From JACMLD01 sp964245425 (GTDB taxonomy: Bacteria > Bacteroidota > Bacteroidia > Chitinophagales > Chitinophagaceae), in NCBI GenBank assembly GCA_964245425.1, contig CAXTMV010000001.1, positions 57,423 to 121,422 on the forward strand: a DNA stretch of 64,000 bases. The letters are read 5' to 3'. How positions within the stretch are numbered: the stretch's first letter is position 1; every line of letters starts with the position of its first letter. This document shows, piece after piece, positions 44,437-51,992 of the stretch. The position numbers and the translations under genes were made by a program. Under the pieces are notes generated by a model. The model searched no databases. It was given only the letters and a program-made list of their open reading frames with translations, and had not been told where the DNA came from.

Positions 44437-44946
44437 TTATGAACTTTGAACTTTCTTCGGCGCCACATTGGCCCGGTCAACATAGGCCACCAGTTTATAG
44501 CCCATACTATCTATTTCCAGTTCCACCTTTTTTTTGCCGGCACTGATAACCCTGGCCTCCTTATCCATCAGCAAACCCGCCTGTATGATCACCTGGGTAC
44601 CTGGCGGCAGGTCCATGGCCAACACCTGTACTTCTTCATACTGACGCAGGAAGCGCTTGATCCGCTCTATGTCTTTTGGGTGGATGGCTGCCGGCTTGCC
44701 CAGCCAGTACACAAAGTTCAACACCCCATTTACCCACCGCACCTTCTTTTCCTCCTCCTCATTTACATGAACAAATACATACGACTTAAACAGGGGCTCC
44801 TCTACAAGCTTCATGCGGTCGCTCCATTTCCGGTGCACCTTGTTTAACGGGCAATAGCTCTCGATGCCCTTTTCGGTCAACAAGTTGTCGATCTTCTTTT
44901 CCCAGCGGGGCTTGGTGTATACAGCCAGCCATCTCTTCTTTACCAT
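44437..44946 (-). CDS. UpxY-like NusG-family transcription antiterminator
   Basis: 169 residues. The NGN domain starts WLAVYTKPRWEKKIDNLL and includes FKSYVFVHVNEEEEKKVRW; the C-terminal KOW-like domain is PPGTQVIIQAGLLMDKEARVI. Bacteroidota capsule operons often begin with such a NusG paralogue (UpxY), which acts in cis on the 5' leader to prevent early transcription termination across a long operon. The location as first gene of a roughly 45-kb operon, with a leader of nearly 300 bases, fits that role. It is not the housekeeping nusG: no ribosomal-protein or secE neighbours are present. Confidence 0.9.
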   Translation of the reverse strand: MVKKRWLAVYTKPRWEKKIDNLLTEKGIESYCPLNKVHRKWSDRMKLVEEPLFKSYVFVHVNEEEEKKVRWVNGVLNFVYWLGKPAAIHPKDIERIKRFLRQYEEVQVLAMDLPPGTQVIIQAGLLMDKEARVISAGKKKVELEIDSMGYKLVAYVDRANVAPKKVQSS

Positions 44947-45058
44947 AGCTGTTTTCCGAGTAGGCAGAGCTTCGCCAGCTCAGTCACAAAATATATTTGT
45001 AACTTATTAATAATTAGCGCCTTATATACTTATCCTGATTGCCAACCTTTGTATATGC

Positions 45059-45103
45059 GGAAAGGGCACAAGGGGTAACTTACTTACCACTTATACCCTT
45101 TCC
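45059..45103 (-). promoter_or_regulatory. Candidate leader hairpin upstream of the antiterminator gene
   Basis: An 8-bp perfect stem, GGAAAGGG (45059-45066) with CCCTTTCC (45096-45103), encloses a second 5-bp stem, GGTAA (45074-45078) with TTACC (45084-45088). It lies in the presumed untranslated leader of the polysaccharide operon. No T-run follows on the minus strand, so it is not an ordinary terminator; it could be a recognition or pausing element for the UpxY-like protein. Confidence 0.4.
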
Positions 45104-45234
45104 AATAATATTAGTATGCAAAGCAGGAACGTTGTCTTCTTCACAGGTATGTCTACGTTGTTTAAAGGGACCTGCAGTTATCAAACCCTGTTGTAACTGC
45201 TTTCAGCTCATTAACCCCGGTTTCACAATTGCTG

Positions 45235-45242
45235 CAAATATA
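45235..45242 (-). promoter_or_regulatory. Candidate promoter -7 element of the polysaccharide operon
   Basis: TATATTTG on the minus strand is a perfect match to the Bacteroidota -7 consensus TAnnTTTG. No TTTG is present at the usual -33 spacing; the nearest lies 43 bases upstream inside the inverted-repeat arm. Use of this element would give a leader of about 280 bases before the antiterminator gene. Confidence 0.35.
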
Positions 45243-45275
45243 GGTGTTTTTGATATGCTGGTTCGGCTAAGGGGG

Positions 45276-45443
45276 ACTAAGCGAACAAAGAGAAAAAGAG
45301 CGCTGAGAGAACAAAGCGCGCGCTGTGCGATAATATCCAGGGCGGCCGCGGGCCAGTTCATACCGTGCGATTTTGTTTATGCGTGCTGCGCGCTCTTTTT
45401 CTCCTTGTTGCCCTAGCGCTCTTTTTCTCTTTGTTCGCTTAGT
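45276..45443. repeat. 168-bp element with 29-bp perfect terminal inverted repeats
   Basis: Arm 45276-45304 (begins ACTAAGCGAACAAAG, ends AAGAGCGCT) is the exact reverse complement of 45415-45443. Just inside each arm a second imperfect copy of the same core is found (about 45309-45325 and 45384-45410), so the whole segment is a long near-palindrome with a GC-rich centre. It occupies the divergent intergenic region between the antiterminator gene and a DUF5009 gene. It could be an invertible promoter-type segment or a MITE-like palindromic repeat. No recombinase gene is near. Confidence 0.85.
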
Positions 45444-45459
45444 TCCTTATCTTCCAGTA

Positions 45460-46629
45460 GTGAATCAACGTTTTTATTCCCTGGATGTTTTTCGCGGTGC
45501 TACAGTGGCGCTCATGATACTGGTGAACAACCCCGGCAGTTGGGGCCATATTTATACCCCGCTGGAACATGCGCCCTGGCAGGGCTGCACGCCGACCGAC
45601 CTGGTATTCCCCTTTTTCCTTTTCGCCGTAGGCAATGCCATGGCCTTTGTAATGCCGAAAATGGAAACAGCCGGCACCGCTGTCTTTCTGAAAAAAATAG
45701 GTAAAAGGGCCTTGTTCATTTTTGCCATCGGCCTTTTCCTGAACTGGGCACCGTTTGTTAGCTGGAATGGGGAACAGCTGGCTTTCCGCCATTGGGTAAA
45801 CCCTGCCAACCCAGAAAACGGGGTGCGCATCCTGGGCGTGTTGCAACGCATAGCCCTTTGTTACCTATTTGCTTCCCTGATCATCTATTTTTTAAAACCC
45901 AGGGGTGCTTTCGTAGCAGCAGCCGTTTTATTATTGGGCTACTGGCTGCTTTGCCTGTTGGGCAATCCTGCCGACCCCTTTAGCCTCCATGGCTGGTTTG
46001 GCACCGGTATCGATAAAAAAATACTGGGCATTGCACATATGTACAAGGGCGAGGGCCTTGCTTTTGACCCCGAAGGGCTTATGAGCACCCTGCCCGCCAT
46101 TACACAGGTTATTTTTGGCTACCTGGTGGGCAGTTATATTATACAAAAAGGAAAGACCTTCGAAATGTGCACCGGGCTTTTTGTTGTTGCCGGCGTTTTG
46201 GTCTTTGCCGGCTTTTGCTGGCATATGGTTTTTCCCATCAACAAAAAAATATGGACATCGTCATTTGTATTGTATACCACCGGCGTGGCCATTTTTACCC
46301 TCTGCATATTAATCTACCTGGTAGAATTGCGGGGCCGTACGGGCATGGTTACCCGTTTTTTTGATGTGTTTGGAAAAAACCCGCTCTTCATTTTTTTCCT
46401 GAGCGGCTTTTTACCCCGGGTACTGGCCTTGTTGCGATGGGCCGATCATACCGGGGCGGATGGCAAGCCTGTCTATACCAGTATCCTGCCCTGGTTGTAC
46501 GAGCATGTCTGTAAAAATCTTTCGGTTAACCTCAACAACGGTTCTGTTTTTTATGCATTGCTGACGGTGAGTTTTTACTGGCTGGTGGCTTATGCATTAG
46601 ATAAGAAGAAGATCTATATTAAAGTGTAG
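45460..46629 (+). CDS. DUF5009 / heparan-alpha-glucosaminide N-acetyltransferase-like membrane protein
   Basis: 389 residues from a GTG start, giving MNQRFYSLDVFRGATVALMI, the usual beginning of this family. An in-frame ATG at 45373 would lie inside the inverted-repeat element and add unrelated residues. About ten TM helices are seen, with PLEHAPWQGCTPTDLVFPFFLF (in two parts: HAPWQGCTPTDLVFPF) carrying the conserved His and Asp region, and FGKNPLFIFFLSG near the C-terminus. Relatives transfer acetyl from cytoplasmic acetyl-CoA to amino sugars on the other side of the membrane (NagX, HGSNAT). It is divergent from the polysaccharide operon and probably unrelated to it. Confidence 0.88.
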   Translation: MNQRFYSLDVFRGATVALMILVNNPGSWGHIYTPLEHAPWQGCTPTDLVFPFFLFAVGNAMAFVMPKMETAGTAVFLKKIGKRALFIFAIGLFLNWAPFVSWNGEQLAFRHWVNPANPENGVRILGVLQRIALCYLFASLIIYFLKPRGAFVAAAVLLLGYWLLCLLGNPADPFSLHGWFGTGIDKKILGIAHMYKGEGLAFDPEGLMSTLPAITQVIFGYLVGSYIIQKGKTFEMCTGLFVVAGVLVFAGFCWHMVFPINKKIWTSSFVLYTTGVAIFTLCILIYLVELRGRTGMVTRFFDVFGKNPLFIFFLSGFLPRVLALLRWADHTGADGKPVYTSILPWLYEHVCKNLSVNLNNGSVFYALLTVSFYWLVAYALDKKKIYIKV

Positions 46630-46774
46630 CTTTCGGCTGATAGCCAGTTGGCTATTGGTTATTGCAACAGGCTTTGCAGATACCTGTACCATGCAAACGA
46701 CCAGCAAAAAAAATTATTTACCTTCAAAATGCGCAGCTTACAGCTATCAGCTTGTAGCTAACAGCTTTCTTCCC
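46630..46774. repeat. Intergenic spacer with AGCT-rich inverted and direct repeats
   Basis: Contains GATAGCCAGTTGGCTAT, a 6-bp stem with a 4-base loop just after the DUF5009 stop (possible terminator, no T-run), and a later stretch with repeated AGCT/CAGCT units (about 46732-46768). No gene is seen. Confidence 0.45.
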
Positions 46775-47893
46775 ATGTTAAAAAAATTTCTCCAAAAAAT
46801 ACTTCGGCGCCCTATTACCCGGCTGGCCAACAGCATTTCCTCCGCCCCTGTTCAGAAAGATGTGTTTACCTCGCTTGATTTTTTATTGAAGGAAATCCGC
46901 GGCGGCAACACAGAGGAAGGCCTGGTGCTGCCCTACGATATGAATACCGGTAAATTCATTATTTTCTCCGATCAGCACAAAGGCACCCGCGACAATGCCG
47001 ATGATTTTGGCCTGGCAGAAAAAAATTACTGTGCCGCACTGGATTATTACGATAGCAATGGGTTCAGCTTTATTAACCTCGGCGATTGTGAAGAGCTATG
47101 GGAAAACAAACCCGATGCTGTGATGAAAATAAATCGATCCGTGCTACAGCTGGAGCGCCGTTTTTTAGAACAACATCGCTACTACCGCATATTTGGCAAC
47201 CACGACCTGGAATGGAAATATCCTTTTCAGCAAAAACTGTATTTAAAGCCTTTATTCGGAGATACATTGAAAGTATATGAGGGCATTGAACTGCAAACCG
47301 AATTCAAGGGCGATACCTACTCCATTTTTTTAACCCATGGCCACCAGGGCGATAAAAGAAGCGACGGAAACCCTTTCAGCACCTGGGTGGTGGCAGCCAT
47401 CTGGACGCCCTTTCAGCGTTTCCTGGATATCAATGTAAACACCGTCTCGGATTCTTTTGAACTGGTAGATGCGCACAATATTATTATGTACAACTGGAGC
47501 GCTACCCAGCAAAAACTCATTTTTATTTCGGGGCATACACATAAACCCGTTTTTGCTTCTCTTGACCACATTGATCTGCTTAACCAGCAGTTGCAGGCCG
47601 CCGAAAAGGCGGGCGATAAAGCGGCCGTTGAAAAAATAAGCACCGACCTGGCTACTTATTCCAAACAATACGAAGGAAAAAAGATGGTCAAAAGCATGGC
47701 CTATCCTTCTTATTTTAACAGTGGTTGCTGCTGTTTCGATGATGGCGATATATCGGGCATCGAAATAGCGGATGGAAATATCCGGCTGATCAAATGGGAG
47801 TCGAAGAACGGCGCGGCGCCAGCGAGGAAAATATGGCAGGAATCACCCCTGTCGTATATTTTTGAACACTTACCGAAAACAAACACCCCATAA
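46775..47893 (+). CDS. Calcineurin-like metallophosphoesterase
   Basis: 372 residues from the ATG at 46775 (MLKKFLQKILRRP). An in-frame ATG 120 bases upstream is rejected because the added residues are encoded by the AGCT-type intergenic repeat. All metal-ligand motifs of the superfamily are present: FSDQHKG (D-x-H), NLGDCEELW (GD), FGNHDLEW (GNHD), LTHGHQGD and FISGHTHKP (GHTH). A basic N-terminal helix may attach it to the membrane. The substrate cannot be predicted. It converges with the BatC gene, leaving 52 bases between them. Confidence 0.9.
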   Translation: MLKKFLQKILRRPITRLANSISSAPVQKDVFTSLDFLLKEIRGGNTEEGLVLPYDMNTGKFIIFSDQHKGTRDNADDFGLAEKNYCAALDYYDSNGFSFINLGDCEELWENKPDAVMKINRSVLQLERRFLEQHRYYRIFGNHDLEWKYPFQQKLYLKPLFGDTLKVYEGIELQTEFKGDTYSIFLTHGHQGDKRSDGNPFSTWVVAAIWTPFQRFLDINVNTVSDSFELVDAHNIIMYNWSATQQKLIFISGHTHKPVFASLDHIDLLNQQLQAAEKAGDKAAVEKISTDLATYSKQYEGKKMVKSMAYPSYFNSGCCCFDDGDISGIEIADGNIRLIKWESKNGAAPARKIWQESPLSYIFEHLPKTNTP

Positions 47894-47945
47894 TGGAAGG
47901 TCTTGCCTATTCAACGTTTATCATTCAGCATACAACATAATTTCC

Positions 47946-48596
47946 TCACCAGTCTTTCTCCGGTTTTTCCGGAACCGGGCTGCCTTTTTGCATTTTTTGC
48001 TGTATCTCTTTTTCTTTCTGCTGAAGGGCTTTCAGTAATTGTTCTACCTGTTGCTTATTCAATTTGCTTTGCTGCTGCTGGGGCTTTGGCTCGGGTTGTG
48101 GTTTTTGCTTCTGATCCTGCTTTTTATCTTTCTTGTCCTTGTTCTCATTTTCCTGCTTTTCCTGTTGCTTTTTTTGCTCCGCCAGGGCTTTCTGCAGGTT
48201 TTCCCTAGCATCATTGTCGTTGGCATCCAGCTTCAGCGCATCTTTCCAGGCATCAATGCTTTCAGGCAATTTCTGTTGCTTGCTCAACGCAACGCCTTTA
48301 TTGTAAAACGCTTTTTCGCGCAGGGGTTTTTCTTTTGCGCTGCTGATGGTATTGTCATAAGATTGGATCGCATCATCGGGCTTACCTGATCGGAACTGTG
48401 CGTTCCCGTTGTTATAATTGGCGGTCGCATTTTTGGGATCGGCCGTCAATGCCTTATTGTATTCCAGCTGCGATGCATCGTAATTTTTTTGCTTGTACAA
48501 TTCATTGCCTTTATGAATGGCCGCCGCATCGTTTTTTTGCGCAGTGGCAGTTGCGGCCATGAATATGCAGGATGATATGTAAAAAAATATTTTCAG
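47946..48596 (-). CDS. batC: BatC-like TPR protein of the Bat operon
   Basis: About 216 residues. TPR units lie at roughly 20-110 (HKGNELYKQKNYDASQLEYN, NYNNGNAQFRSGKPDDAIQSY, FYNKGVALSKQQKLPESIDAW), followed by a Lys/Gln-rich low-complexity segment and a C-terminal helix. The first ATG (48560) would cut off an obvious signal peptide. A CTG at 48596, overlapping the BatB stop as CTGA, gives KIFFYISSCIFMAATATAQ, a normal signal peptide ending in ATAQ, so this start is preferred. Bat (aerotolerance) proteins are periplasm- or membrane-associated; their exact role is unsettled. It follows batB directly. Confidence 0.82.
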   Translation of the reverse strand: MKIFFYISSCIFMAATATAQKNDAAAIHKGNELYKQKNYDASQLEYNKALTADPKNATANYNNGNAQFRSGKPDDAIQSYDNTISSAKEKPLREKAFYNKGVALSKQQKLPESIDAWKDALKLDANDNDARENLQKALAEQKKQQEKQENENKDKKDKKQDQKQKPQPEPKPQQQQSKLNKQQVEQLLKALQQKEKEIQQKMQKGSPVPEKPEKDW

Positions 48597-49594
48597 GCTA
48601 TTTTCATTTTACGTTCAGGAATAAATGTTTCTAACAGCAAAAACAGCAGCGCCGCTGCCAGGAACCATTGGAAATAACTCTTATAATCAGTAAAAGATTT
48701 ATCGCCGGTGGCTTTTTGTTCTATCGTGGCCAGTTGGGCCGTTATCCTGGCGGCAGCGTCATCGGCATCTTCGAGCCGGAGATAGATGCCATTGGTATTC
48801 TGCGAGAGTTGTTGCAGCGCCCCCTCATTCAACTTGGTGATGATGGTGTTGCCCTGCGCATCCTTGCGGGTTTCGCCGGTGGTACGGTCAATAATGGGTG
48901 AACCTTCCGGCGAACCGATGCCAACCGTATTTATCATAACACCTGTTTGCGACAGGGATTGTGCCATTTTCAGGGCCTCGGGGTCGTGATCCTCACCATC
49001 CGATATCAGTATGATTGATTTATATTTCCGCTCCCGGCTGTTAAACCCGCTATTGGATATTTTAAGCGCCTCTCCTATCACGGTACCCTGTACGGGTACT
49101 GCGTCGGGCGATGCATTCTGGATGTACATGGCGGCCGCGCCATGATCGGTGGTAAGCGGCATCTGCATATAGGCCCTGCCTGCAAACAATACCAGGCCAA
49201 TCCGGTCATTGTCCATTTTATCCATCAGCTTGGTTACAAATTGCTTGGCTTTTTCCAGCCGGCTGGGTTTTATATCTTCCGCCAGCATGCTGTTGCTTAC
49301 ATCCAGGGCCACCATCACGTCTACCCCTTTCCGGTTAATATTATCGGTTACTCCCGGGCGTTGCAGGTTGGCAGCCGCCAGTACTATCAATATAACAGCT
49401 ATTGCAATCAGCATGAATTTAAGCGCAAAGCGCAGGGGCATATAATTCTTTACCAGCATGGCCACCAGCTGGGGATCGCCCATTTTACGCTGCATTTTTT
49501 TCTTCCAGCGGAGCACCCATACAAACAATACCACCAGCAAAGGCAGCAAGACCAGGCCTGCCAGAAACTCAATATGTTCAAACCTGAAATTCAT
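48593..49594 (-). CDS. batB: BatB: membrane-anchored von Willebrand factor A protein
   Basis: 333 residues from MNFRFEHIEFLAGLVLLPLL. A longer frame to 49771 exists but its extra codons lie in an intergenic palindrome. Two N-terminal TM helices are followed by a VWA domain: MIDAS motif ALDVSNSM, the Thr-containing MPLTTDHGAA, and ILISDGEDHD. A C-terminal TM helix (WFLAAALLFLLLETF) is present. Batl genes occur downstream of MoxR-type ATPases in Bacteroidota; only batB and batC are seen here, with no batA or moxR in the adjacent sequence, so the operon is unusual or incomplete. Confidence 0.88.
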   Translation of the reverse strand: MNFRFEHIEFLAGLVLLPLLVVLFVWVLRWKKKMQRKMGDPQLVAMLVKNYMPLRFALKFMLIAIAVILIVLAAANLQRPGVTDNINRKGVDVMVALDVSNSMLAEDIKPSRLEKAKQFVTKLMDKMDNDRIGLVLFAGRAYMQMPLTTDHGAAAMYIQNASPDAVPVQGTVIGEALKISNSGFNSRERKYKSIILISDGEDHDPEALKMAQSLSQTGVMINTVGIGSPEGSPIIDRTTGETRKDAQGNTIITKLNEGALQQLSQNTNGIYLRLEDADDAAARITAQLATIEQKATGDKSFTDYKSYFQWFLAAALLFLLLETFIPERKMKIA

Positions 49595-49677
49595 GCCGGG
49601 TGAAATTACAGGTGTAACCCTGAAAAAAGCATACCAAATAAAAAAATTAGGAAAATTTTGTTTGCGGCAAAGCATTC

Positions 49678-49752
49678 CACGCGATGAAGCAAAAGTTACA
49701 AAGACCCAAAGAAAAGCGGAATGAACGCTTTGTGTCTTTGTTTCTTTGCGTG
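49678..49752. repeat. 75-bp imperfect palindrome between batB and the beta-lactamase gene
   Basis: Ends are CACGC (49678-49682) and GCGTG (49748-49752); inside, an ACAAAGACCCAAAG-type arm faces CGCTTTGTGTCTTTG. The composition resembles the CAAAGAnnAAAG core of the 168-bp element at 45276, suggesting a shared family of intergenic palindromic repeats. It could also act as a bidirectional terminator. Confidence 0.6.
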
Positions 49753-49767
49753 AAAACGCTTGAAATA

Positions 49768-50601
49768 TCATTTTTTACCCAGGAAAAAGCCTTTCTCCTT
49801 CAGGATGTTTTTGAGCATTTGAAGACGTGTGGTACGCAGATCGTTCTTTGGATCAGCCGAGATCAGCTGTAGCACAAAGAAATAGGGATGCCTGTTTTCT
49901 TCTATCCAGCCCGTTATCCAGCTGACGGTATTTCCATTTTCTTTGGTACCGGTACCTGTTTTATAACTTAGTTTGTAATTGGCATTGTCTTCCTGTAGCA
50001 TTACCCCACGGACTATTGTCTGCGTACTCTTGAAAAAAGGCAGCTGGTCAAAATACAGTCTTTTAACCAGGCCCATCTCTTCGTCGGCCGTTACTTTCAA
50101 AGAATTGTCCAGCCAAAACATGTCCAGGTTGTTTTTAATAACGAACCTGCCATAGCGCTGTCCATACCCGAGCGTATCCAGCCAATGCTGCATGGTATCC
50201 TTGCCAATACGGCGGGCCACTTCCTGGTAATAGGGTACCGCAGAAACCTTAAAAGCTTCTTTCATTGTAAGGTCTTTGTTCCAGTCTTTTGCCGTATCGG
50301 CGCCATGAAAACGGACCACACCATCCCAGGGAATGACCATATTTTCATTGCTGATCCGGCCCGTTTGAAGGCCAATCAACGAGTTCACAATTTTAAAAGT
50401 GGAAGCGGGCAGGTAAGCACTGTCTTTAAAAGCTGCCAGGTTATAAATGGTAAACTGGCCCTGCGCGTTATCAAACAAACCAAAGCACCCGGTTACATGG
50501 GCGCTGTCGAAATATACCGAAAGACTTTTATCTTCTGTAACATTGTTGGATGAACAGGAAAAAAAGTAAAGCGCAAAAAATACAAGACCGATCCGTTGCA
50601 T
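49768..50601 (-). CDS. Class D (OXA-type) beta-lactamase, lipoprotein
   Basis: 277 residues. A lipoprotein signal ends in LYFFSCSS. The class D motifs are present: PASTFKIVNS (S-x-x-K, nucleophile Ser), VSAVPYYQEVARRIG (S-x-V), LGYGQRYG where most OXA enzymes have YGN, and LSYKTGTG (KTG). Placement of FDQLPFF and GWIEENRHPYFF also fits the family. It should hydrolyse penicillins, possibly others; the N-to-Q change in the third motif makes activity uncertain. It stands alone on the minus strand with no mobile-element genes nearby, so it looks like an intrinsic gene. Confidence 0.88.
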   Translation of the reverse strand: MQRIGLVFFALYFFSCSSNNVTEDKSLSVYFDSAHVTGCFGLFDNAQGQFTIYNLAAFKDSAYLPASTFKIVNSLIGLQTGRISNENMVIPWDGVVRFHGADTAKDWNKDLTMKEAFKVSAVPYYQEVARRIGKDTMQHWLDTLGYGQRYGRFVIKNNLDMFWLDNSLKVTADEEMGLVKRLYFDQLPFFKSTQTIVRGVMLQEDNANYKLSYKTGTGTKENGNTVSWITGWIEENRHPYFFVLQLISADPKNDLRTTRLQMLKNILKEKGFFLGKK

Positions 50602-51043
50602 GGGTATCCTTTTCGCAAAGGTATTCTTTTGCTTCTCAAAAAGTTCCTTCGTTCGAAAGTAAGGTTTACTTGCCCGGTGTACGGTTTAGACAGAACTGGT
50701 TATATCGGTTGCACCCGTTGCATCGGTTGCATACTTGGCATCAACCGCATTAATTGTGTCAATCGCGTTAATCGCGTTAAACGCCTTAATCGCATCGGGC
50801 TACACCCGATGCTTGCAGACATCACCCCTTCGGGGCTCATCCGTTGTTACTTTTCAATAAAATCGTTTGCAGCTTTATTATTCAATTGTTTGATTGACCG
50901 GCTTTTCGATCCTCCATTTTAAGCCCTAATGTGGCGAGCGTCTGTGAGCATCAGGTACAGCCCTACGCAATACCGTGCAATGCTCTAACACCGGCCATCT
51001 AATCTTCGCAATGGTGCCGTACCCTATATCAACAAGCCATGAA
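50602..51043. repeat. Intergenic region with degenerate direct repeats and two strong hairpins
   Basis: No gene is seen in 442 bases. About 50700-50790 holds degenerate units of GTTGCATCG and then AATCGCGTTA. GCATCGGG (50792-50799) pairs with CCCGATGC (50805-50812) around a 5-base loop, and CCCCTTCGGGG follows at 50825-50835. These resemble small intergenic repeats found in Bacteroidota. They could serve as terminators for the gene at 51044 as well. Confidence 0.6.
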
Positions 51044-51781
51044 CTACCTAACCATCAGTTTCCGAACCCGTTTTAACCCATATCTGAAACAGGTATACAA
51101 TATATTCAGGTAGTGAACGGGCAGAATAACCAGCACACCGGTCTGGTGGCAGTAATCTGGATTGATCTGTCGGTAATACTTCGCATCCGGGTTGGTACTG
51201 TTTTCAAAACGGCTGATCTCTGCTGCCGAAAACTGCACCTGGAAGTGAATCTTCAGTACAAAAGGGCTGGTTTCCTTTTTTTCCAGTCCCATGCCTTCCA
51301 GCAATTCTTTTTTAAATTGAAGGATAGCGTCGGGTACGGCCTTGTCTCTCCGGGGATATACCGTTAAGGTGTACTTGCATATCATGGCGTACATAATGGG
51401 GTTGGCCATAAAACCGGTAATGTACAGGGGCGTTAACGGGTGCTGTACTTTAAAACGCATAAAGGTTGAAAACAGCTTTCCCAGTGGGAACCTGCTGCTT
51501 TGCCCGCTTTTCAGCAGGCCGAGGGCGGAGCGGCATATCATCACTTTTTTACCATTCATGGTACGCGGGTAAAATGCCGCGCTGAAAAAACCAACGGGTT
51601 CTCCCTGGTTATACAGCAGCGTAAAATCCATTTCAGCAGGGTGTTGCGAAAAATAATACTGCCTGAATTCACGCCAGCTCAGCAGGGGGTTAAGTGTTTT
51701 CCTGAATATTTCATATAATAATTGCATGGGCGTGTCAGATGCGTTGACATCACTCAACGTAAAGTTTTTAAAACGAAACAT
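51044..51781 (-). CDS. Hypothetical protein, possibly GNAT-like
   Basis: 245 residues, not recognised with confidence. The first half (ETLY-type LLYEIFRKTLNPLLSWREF, FTLLYNQGEPVGFFSAAFYPR) suggests the beta strands of a GNAT acyltransferase fold, and CRSALGLLKSGQSSRFPLGKL could be the acceptor loop. The second half contains PLYITGFMANPIMYAMIC and ends in a basic helix (YGLKRVRKLMVR). No catalytic residue can be named. It is isolated by non-coding sequence on both sides, so it is probably transcribed alone. Confidence 0.6.
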   Translation of the reverse strand: MFRFKNFTLSDVNASDTPMQLLYEIFRKTLNPLLSWREFRQYYFSQHPAEMDFTLLYNQGEPVGFFSAAFYPRTMNGKKVMICRSALGLLKSGQSSRFPLGKLFSTFMRFKVQHPLTPLYITGFMANPIMYAMICKYTLTVYPRRDKAVPDAILQFKKELLEGMGLEKKETSPFVLKIHFQVQFSAAEISRFENSTNPDAKYYRQINPDYCHQTGVLVILPVHYLNILYTCFRYGLKRVRKLMVR

Positions 51782-51992
51782 GGTGTTGTTTTAGGTTACT
51801 GTTTTATTGTTTAAAACCGTAGCCTCCGGAAGCTTTGTAAACTGTTCAGTACTGATAAATAAGCATGCATCCGCCAACCAGTCGGCAGAGCCGGCATTTT
51901 TACCGGGGGGCCGCTGTATAGCAACACAAACATCCTATGTAGCAGGAAGAAAAAGAAGCAGGAAGGACAGCGAGGGGCCAGAAAGTGACCAA

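Noticed and set aside
44987..44999. Promoter -7 element TATATTTTG close to the antiterminator gene
   Set aside because: The spacing inside the motif is one base too long for TAnnTTTG and no -33 TTTG is present.
45373..45459. Earlier ATG for the DUF5009 protein
   Set aside because: It lies inside the 168-bp palindromic element; the GTG at 45460 gives the family's normal N-terminus.
49595..49771. Longer N-terminus of BatB
   Set aside because: It is encoded by the intergenic palindrome and lacks similarity to Bat proteins; the ATG at 49594 precedes the first TM helix directly.
50700..50790. CRISPR-like array
   Set aside because: Units are short, degenerate and contiguous, without spacers of constant length, and no cas gene is present.
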